Positions 33,032 through 36,648 of a DNA stretch of 36,648 bases are shown piece by piece. The notes below the pieces were generated by a model. That model did not search any database. It worked only from the letters and a program-made list of their open reading frames with translations, and had not been told where the DNA came from. The stretch is from M0108 sp044228695 (lineage in GTDB: Bacteria > Pseudomonadota > Gammaproteobacteria > Chromatiales > Chromatiaceae). The stretch covers positions 1 to 36,648 of the forward strand of contig JBGAUK010000026.1 of NCBI GenBank assembly GCA_044228695.1, given 5' to 3'. The translations under genes and the position numbers were made by a program. The stretch's first letter is position 1; each line of letters starts with the position of its first letter.

Positions 33032-33396
33032 TGCCGGATCTTGCCCAGATCGCCCTGACCACGGGTTTCCTGCTGATTCTGATTGGCTTCTACGGTGCCC
33101 TGACCCAGCCTAACCTGCTGCGCATCATCGTCGCCTTCACCCTTGCCAGCACCGGGGTCAATATCGTCATCGTCGCCGTGGGCTATCTGCGGGGGCGCAC
33201 GGCGCCCATCCTCGATGGCACCTTTGCCGCCGGCGAGGCCGCCGCCCGGGTCATCGATCCCTTGCCCCAGGCCTTGGTACTCACCGCCATCGTCATCGGC
33301 CTCGGCACCACGGCCCTGATGCTCGCCTACGCCTACCAGCTTTACGCCAAACGGCGCACCCTGGATATCGCCAAGTTCACGGACCTGAAATGGTAA
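33031..33396 (+). CDS. mnhC: Mrp/Mnh antiporter subunit C (NuoK-like)
   Basis: A 121-residue, three-helix protein homologous to complex I subunit NuoK: LILIGFYGALTQPNLLRIIVAFTLASTGVNIVIVAVGYL and DPLPQALVLTAIVIGLGTTALMLAYAYQLY. The DPLPQALVLTAIVI motif is diagnostic for MnhC/MrpC. The ATG shares the last base of the preceding TGA. It ends 70 bases before the large antiporter subunit. Confidence 0.92.
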   Translation: MPDLAQIALTTGFLLILIGFYGALTQPNLLRIIVAFTLASTGVNIVIVAVGYLRGRTAPILDGTFAAGEAAARVIDPLPQALVLTAIVIGLGTTALMLAYAYQLYAKRRTLDIAKFTDLKW

Positions 33397-33466
33397 AGCC
33401 TCATTCCGCACGACACAGCGGCTCGGAAAGGGCGCGCCCTATCCCGACCCGCGCCGGGGCGCCGAC

Positions 33467-35812
33467 ATGCTAAGCCCCATCTTCTTCATCGCGACGGCCC
33501 TAGGCGCCGCCTTCCTTCTGGGACTCCTCGGCCCCCGCCGGCCCTTCGCCGCCTGGGCCATCAGCCTGGCCACCCTGGGTTTCATGGCCTGGCTGGCTAC
33601 CAGTTGGCTGTTGGCCCTGGTCACCGGCCAGACCGCGCCGGCCGAGGTGCTCACCGCCGGCGCCCCGCCGCCCTTCGCCATCAACCTGCGGCTGGGGCTA
33701 CCCGAGGCCGCCCTGATCCTGGTCGTCAATCTGACCGGCCTGCTCTCGGCCCTCTACCTGAAGCATGAACTGCTCCGGCTCGGCCACCGGGCCATGGCGG
33801 TCCTGCTGGTGGCGATCCTGGCCCTGAACGGCATCATCCTCACCCGCGATCTCTTCAACCTCTTCGTCTTCATGGAGTTGATCGCCATTGCCACCGCCGG
33901 CCTCATCCTGCTGTCGGACGATGACCGGGCCCTGGCGGCGGGCTTCAAGTATCTGCTGGTGGCCGAGTTCGTCTCCGTCCTGCTGCTGATCGGGATCATC
34001 TTTGCCTACCACGCCAGCGGCACCCTCAACCTGGACAGCATGGCCGGGCCCGCCTCCGCCCTCGGCGCGGGGAGCACCTGGGTCCTGAAGGCCGGCGGCG
34101 CCAGCGCCTTCCTGCTGATGTTCATCGCCCTAATCGCCGAGTTAAAGCCCTTCCCCGCCAACGGCTGGGCCCTGGACATTTACGAGTCAGCCCACCCCGC
34201 CTTCTCCGCCATTTTCGCCGCCGCCAGCGGCACCGCCGCCCTCTTCGCGGTGGACAAGCTGCTCTTCATCGGCGGGGCGGAATGGCTGCCGGTGGCGACG
34301 GGAATCGGCCTCCTCACCTTCCTCGCCGCCAACCTGCTGGCTCTGCCCCAGGGCAAGGACCGCCGCCTGCTGGGTTATTCCTCGGTGGCCCAGACCGGGC
34401 TGGTGCTCGTGATCATGGGTCAGCGCGACATCCTCGGCGACCACTACTTCTTCATCGCCTTCGGCGTCCTGATCGCCCACGCCGTGGCCAAGGCGGGGCT
34501 CTATTGGCTCTCCGGGCTCGTCCCGGGGCGAGATCTCGCCGACTGGGCCATCCTGCGCGGCCGGCCCCTCCTCATTCTGGCCTTTGTCAGCTTCCTCGCC
34601 CTCCTCACGGGCCTGCCGCCCTTCCCCGGCTTCTACGCCAAGTGGGAACTGATCCACCTGCTCGCCGCCCAGGACCGGCTGGCCCTGCTGGGTCTGATCC
34701 TGTTTGGCACCCTGATCGAGGCCGGCTACCTCTTCCGCTGGTTCGGCTATGCCATCAAGCGCCCCCTACCCCTGGCGGCGACGGCACCGGCCGGTTCGGC
34801 GATCATCGCCTGCCCTAGCCATAAGCTGATCCCCATCCTCGCTGCCCTGGCCGCCGCCTGGGGCCTTGGCTATCTCTGGGGCGAGTTGTCGGGTCACAAC
34901 CAACTGCTGCTGACCTGGCCCCTGGCCTTCGCGCTCCTCTTCCTGGGGCTGGAGTGGCTGCCGGCCTGGATCAAGAATTCCCTGGCCATCGCCGGCCTGC
35001 TGGCCTTCTTTGCCGCCACCTACGACTTGTACGACCCCCTGCGCCTCATCTTCGCCATCATCTTCCTGGTGGGCGGGGCCGTGACCCTCCTCGCCAGCTA
35101 TGATGCCCATGGCCGGCGGATCGGTTTCTACCCCTCGGCCCTGTTGATGTACGCCGGCCTGGCGATCCTCCTCCTCGCCGACGACAGCTTTGAATTCTTC
35201 GCCGCCTGGGAACTCCTGACACTGGGCTCCTACTTCCTCATCCTGCGCGGCAAGGCCTCGGAACCCCACGCCCTGTCCTACCTCCTCTTCTCCCTCGGGG
35301 GCGCCTTCCTCATCCTGGCGGGCTTCGCCCTGGCGGCCCAGGGCGCGCCGGGGCTGGCACTGGCGGCCCTTGCCCAGGTGCCCGCGCCCCTCTCGGGCTG
35401 GGTCTTCGCCCTGCTGGCCATCGGCTTCATGACCAAGACCGCCGCCCTGGGGCTGCACATCTGGCTCCCCGGGGCTCACGCCGAGGCGGAGACGGACGTG
35501 TCCCCCATGGTCTCGGGCATCCTGCTCAAGGCCGGCCTTTTCGGGCTCTTCGTCCTGCTCATGACCATGGGCAAGCAGCAGATCCATGGCGTCGAACTGA
35601 CCCATCTGCTGCTCTGGATCGGCGCCGGCACCGCCCTGATCGGCAACCTGCTGGCGGTCTTCCAGGAGGACGCCAAGCGCCTGCTGGCCTACTCCTCCAT
35701 CGGCCAGATGGGCTATGCCATGTTCGGCTTGGGCCTGATGAACCACCTGGGCTGGCTCATGGCACCGATGGCGATTGACCCGCTCGATTTGTTACTGGAA
35801 AACCCTCGGTAA
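33467..35812 (+). pseudogene. Two-module antiporter subunit (MrpD-like), 3' truncated
   Basis: The frame gives 781 residues. Module 1 (about 1-430) is a NuoM/N-type proton-conducting unit: FMELIAIATAGLILL, ELKPFPANGWALDIYESAHPAF, YSSVAQTGLVLVI, LTGLPPFPGFYAKWELI. Module 2 starts near residue 530 (RIGFYPSALLMYAGLAILLLADDSFEFFAAWELLTLGSY) and includes MTKTAALGLHIWLPGAHAEAETDVSPMVSGILLKAG and LLAYSSIGQMGYAMFGLGLMNHLGWLMA. There it stops matching: from about 35763 the frame gives APMAIDPLDLLLENPR and ends. A full module needs roughly 200-250 more residues. The integrase gene begins 4 bases on. Module 1 may still fold; the complex is probably impaired unless the missing part is supplied elsewhere. 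Confidence 0.82.
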
Positions 35813-35816
35813 AACA
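35755..35816. other. Probable element boundary (attachment-site region)
   Basis: Antiporter homology ends at about 35763 and the integrase stop is at 35817. Integrases commonly sit beside their attachment site, so the core of attL or attR should lie here. No direct repeat can be recognised because the other end is outside the window. Confidence 0.55.
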
Positions 35817-36648
35817 TCAGCCTGCCGCTGTCTTGGCGGGCGTCTTGTCCTCCCCGGGCGCGGCGCGTGAAACCGAACGTGAGAGTTCGTACCCGTCGAG
35901 GGTGGCGGCGGCGTCCGCCAGGTCCCCCGGGCGGAGGTGCGCATACACCCTCGCCGTCAAGCCCACATCGCCATGCCGCAGCAGTTTGGACACCCGGTCG
36001 ATGGGCACCCCGGCCTGTGCCAACCAACTCCCGAAGGTGCGGCGCAGGTCGTGCGGGTGGAGGTCCGCGATCCCCGCCAGCCGGCAAGCGGTGGCGAAGC
36101 TGTAGCGGACCTCTGAAAATGGCGCCCCGCGCTTGTTGCAGAACACCCAGGGCGATCCCGGGCAATGGCTGGCGCGGAACCTGGCACGGGAGACCAGGGC
36201 GGCCCGGGCGGCCTCATTGAGCGGGATGGTCCCGGCCTGGTTGTTCTTCTGGTCGCCCACCTCGAACCTGAGCATCCGCCGGCCCAGATCCACCCGATCC
36301 CAAGTAAGCCCCCGGGCCTCCCCCGGTCGGAGTCCTGTCGCCAGCATGAGCCGCAGGTAATCCCCCAGATGCGGCGCATGGACCAGCCCATCAGCCGCGA
36401 CGAGCAGGGCCGCTGCCTCCTCCCGACTGAGAAACCGCGTCCGTGCCGGTGCCTCGCGTAGGAACCGCGTGCGCCAGGGGTTGGCCTGGATCTCCCACTC
36501 CAGCTCATCCTTGGCCCATCGCAGGGCGCCACTCATAAGACTAATCTCCTTGTTGATCGAGCCGGCCGTGTGGCCCAGGCCCTGCCGGTGGGCGATGTAG
36601 GCGCGGACCTCCTGGGCGCCGATGTCCGCCATTAGCCGGCCCGTGAAG
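35817..36648 (-). CDS. Tyrosine-type integrase, N-terminus outside the window
   Basis: At least 276 residues are visible; the frame stays open to the window edge (…FTGRLMADIGAQEV), so the true start lies beyond 36648. It has the core-binding domain (AYIAHRQ…INKEISLMSGALRWA) and the catalytic domain with Arg in LATGLRPGEARGL, a Lys region GDQKNNQAGTIPLN, HPHDLRRTFGSWLAQAGV, LLRHGDVGLTARVYAHLRP with the Tyr nucleophile. This is a phage/genomic-island type integrase, unlike the chromosomal XerD at 6-7 kb. It ends against the broken antiporter gene and probably moved the element that broke it. Confidence 0.88.
   Translation of the reverse strand, partial: FTGRLMADIGAQEVRAYIAHRQGLGHTAGSINKEISLMSGALRWAKDELEWEIQANPWRTRFLREAPARTRFLSREEAAALLVAADGLVHAPHLGDYLRLMLATGLRPGEARGLTWDRVDLGRRMLRFEVGDQKNNQAGTIPLNEAARAALVSRARFRASHCPGSPWVFCNKRGAPFSEVRYSFATACRLAGIADLHPHDLRRTFGSWLAQAGVPIDRVSKLLRHGDVGLTARVYAHLRPGDLADAAATLDGYELSRSVSRAAPGEDKTPAKTAAG

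Noticed and set aside
34766..35746. 326-codon frame antisense to the antiporter subunit
   Set aside because: Charged low-complexity translation opposite a well-supported membrane protein.
1..36648. CRISPR array, tRNA or rRNA gene
   Set aside because: No regularly spaced repeats, and no cloverleaf or ribosomal signature was found on reading both strands.

Overview
The window is high-GC DNA (by eye about 64-65%), very densely coded. It looks like a chromosomal stretch from a gammaproteobacterium, most plausibly a sulfur-oxidising or purple-sulfur (Chromatiaceae-like) lineage. That placement is inference. It rests on FabA, DsbC, XerD, ApaH and YcgN, which form a gammaproteobacterial set, together with DsrE-like and DUF2892 proteins, an octaheme-cytochrome remnant and NifX-like proteins. 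No rRNA, tRNA or CRISPR array was seen.

Layout. 0-9 kb is housekeeping: the start of ilvH and all of ilvI (branched-chain amino acids, minus strand), proS, fabA, then minus-strand yajQ-dsbC and ogt-apaH-xerD, then ycgN. 9.2-12.7 kb carries frdC-frdA-frdB, three translationally coupled genes for a Wolinella-type dihaem quinol:fumarate reductase. Opposing it with no intergenic base is a fur-feoB pair (15.3-12.7 kb) in which the FeoB G domain has lost key GTPase motifs. 15.8-18.0 kb is katG, followed by a tandem intergenic repeat and a strong terminator. 18.5-20.3 kb is an intact but isolated V-type ATPase subunit I gene. 20.5-25.6 kb holds scattered genes: DUF302, class I FBP aldolase, dihaem cytochrome c peroxidase with a possible FNR site, a small exported protein with an internal duplication and a near-consensus promoter, a NifX-like protein and an unknown protein.

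25.8-27.4 kb is a decayed respiratory module: an octaheme tetrathionate-reductase-family cytochrome broken by frameshifts and a deletion, plus a truncated membrane cytochrome b. 27.4-29.2 kb is a minus-strand operon (DUF2892, a 40-residue peptide, a periplasmic DsrE-like protein, an alpha/beta hydrolase). 29.4-30.4 kb has a second NifX-like protein with a His-rich tail and an unknown membrane-anchored protein. 30.9-35.8 kb is an Mrp/Mnh-type cation/proton antiporter operon (E, F, G, DUF4040, MbhE-MnhB fusion, C, D-like). Its last gene, a two-module antiporter subunit, is cut in its second module, and a tyrosine integrase gene (35.8 kb to the window end) lies directly against the break. The right edge is therefore probably the boundary of an integrated element whose body lies outside the window.

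The most interesting signals are the interrupted antiporter/integrase junction, the decayed octaheme cytochrome locus, the orphan V-ATPase subunit I, the degenerate-G-domain FeoB, and the duplicated exported protein whose promoter is overlapped by an 18-bp near-palindrome. The half-site TTAGCAT from that palindrome recurs in the leader regions of the V-ATPase subunit and antiporter operons.
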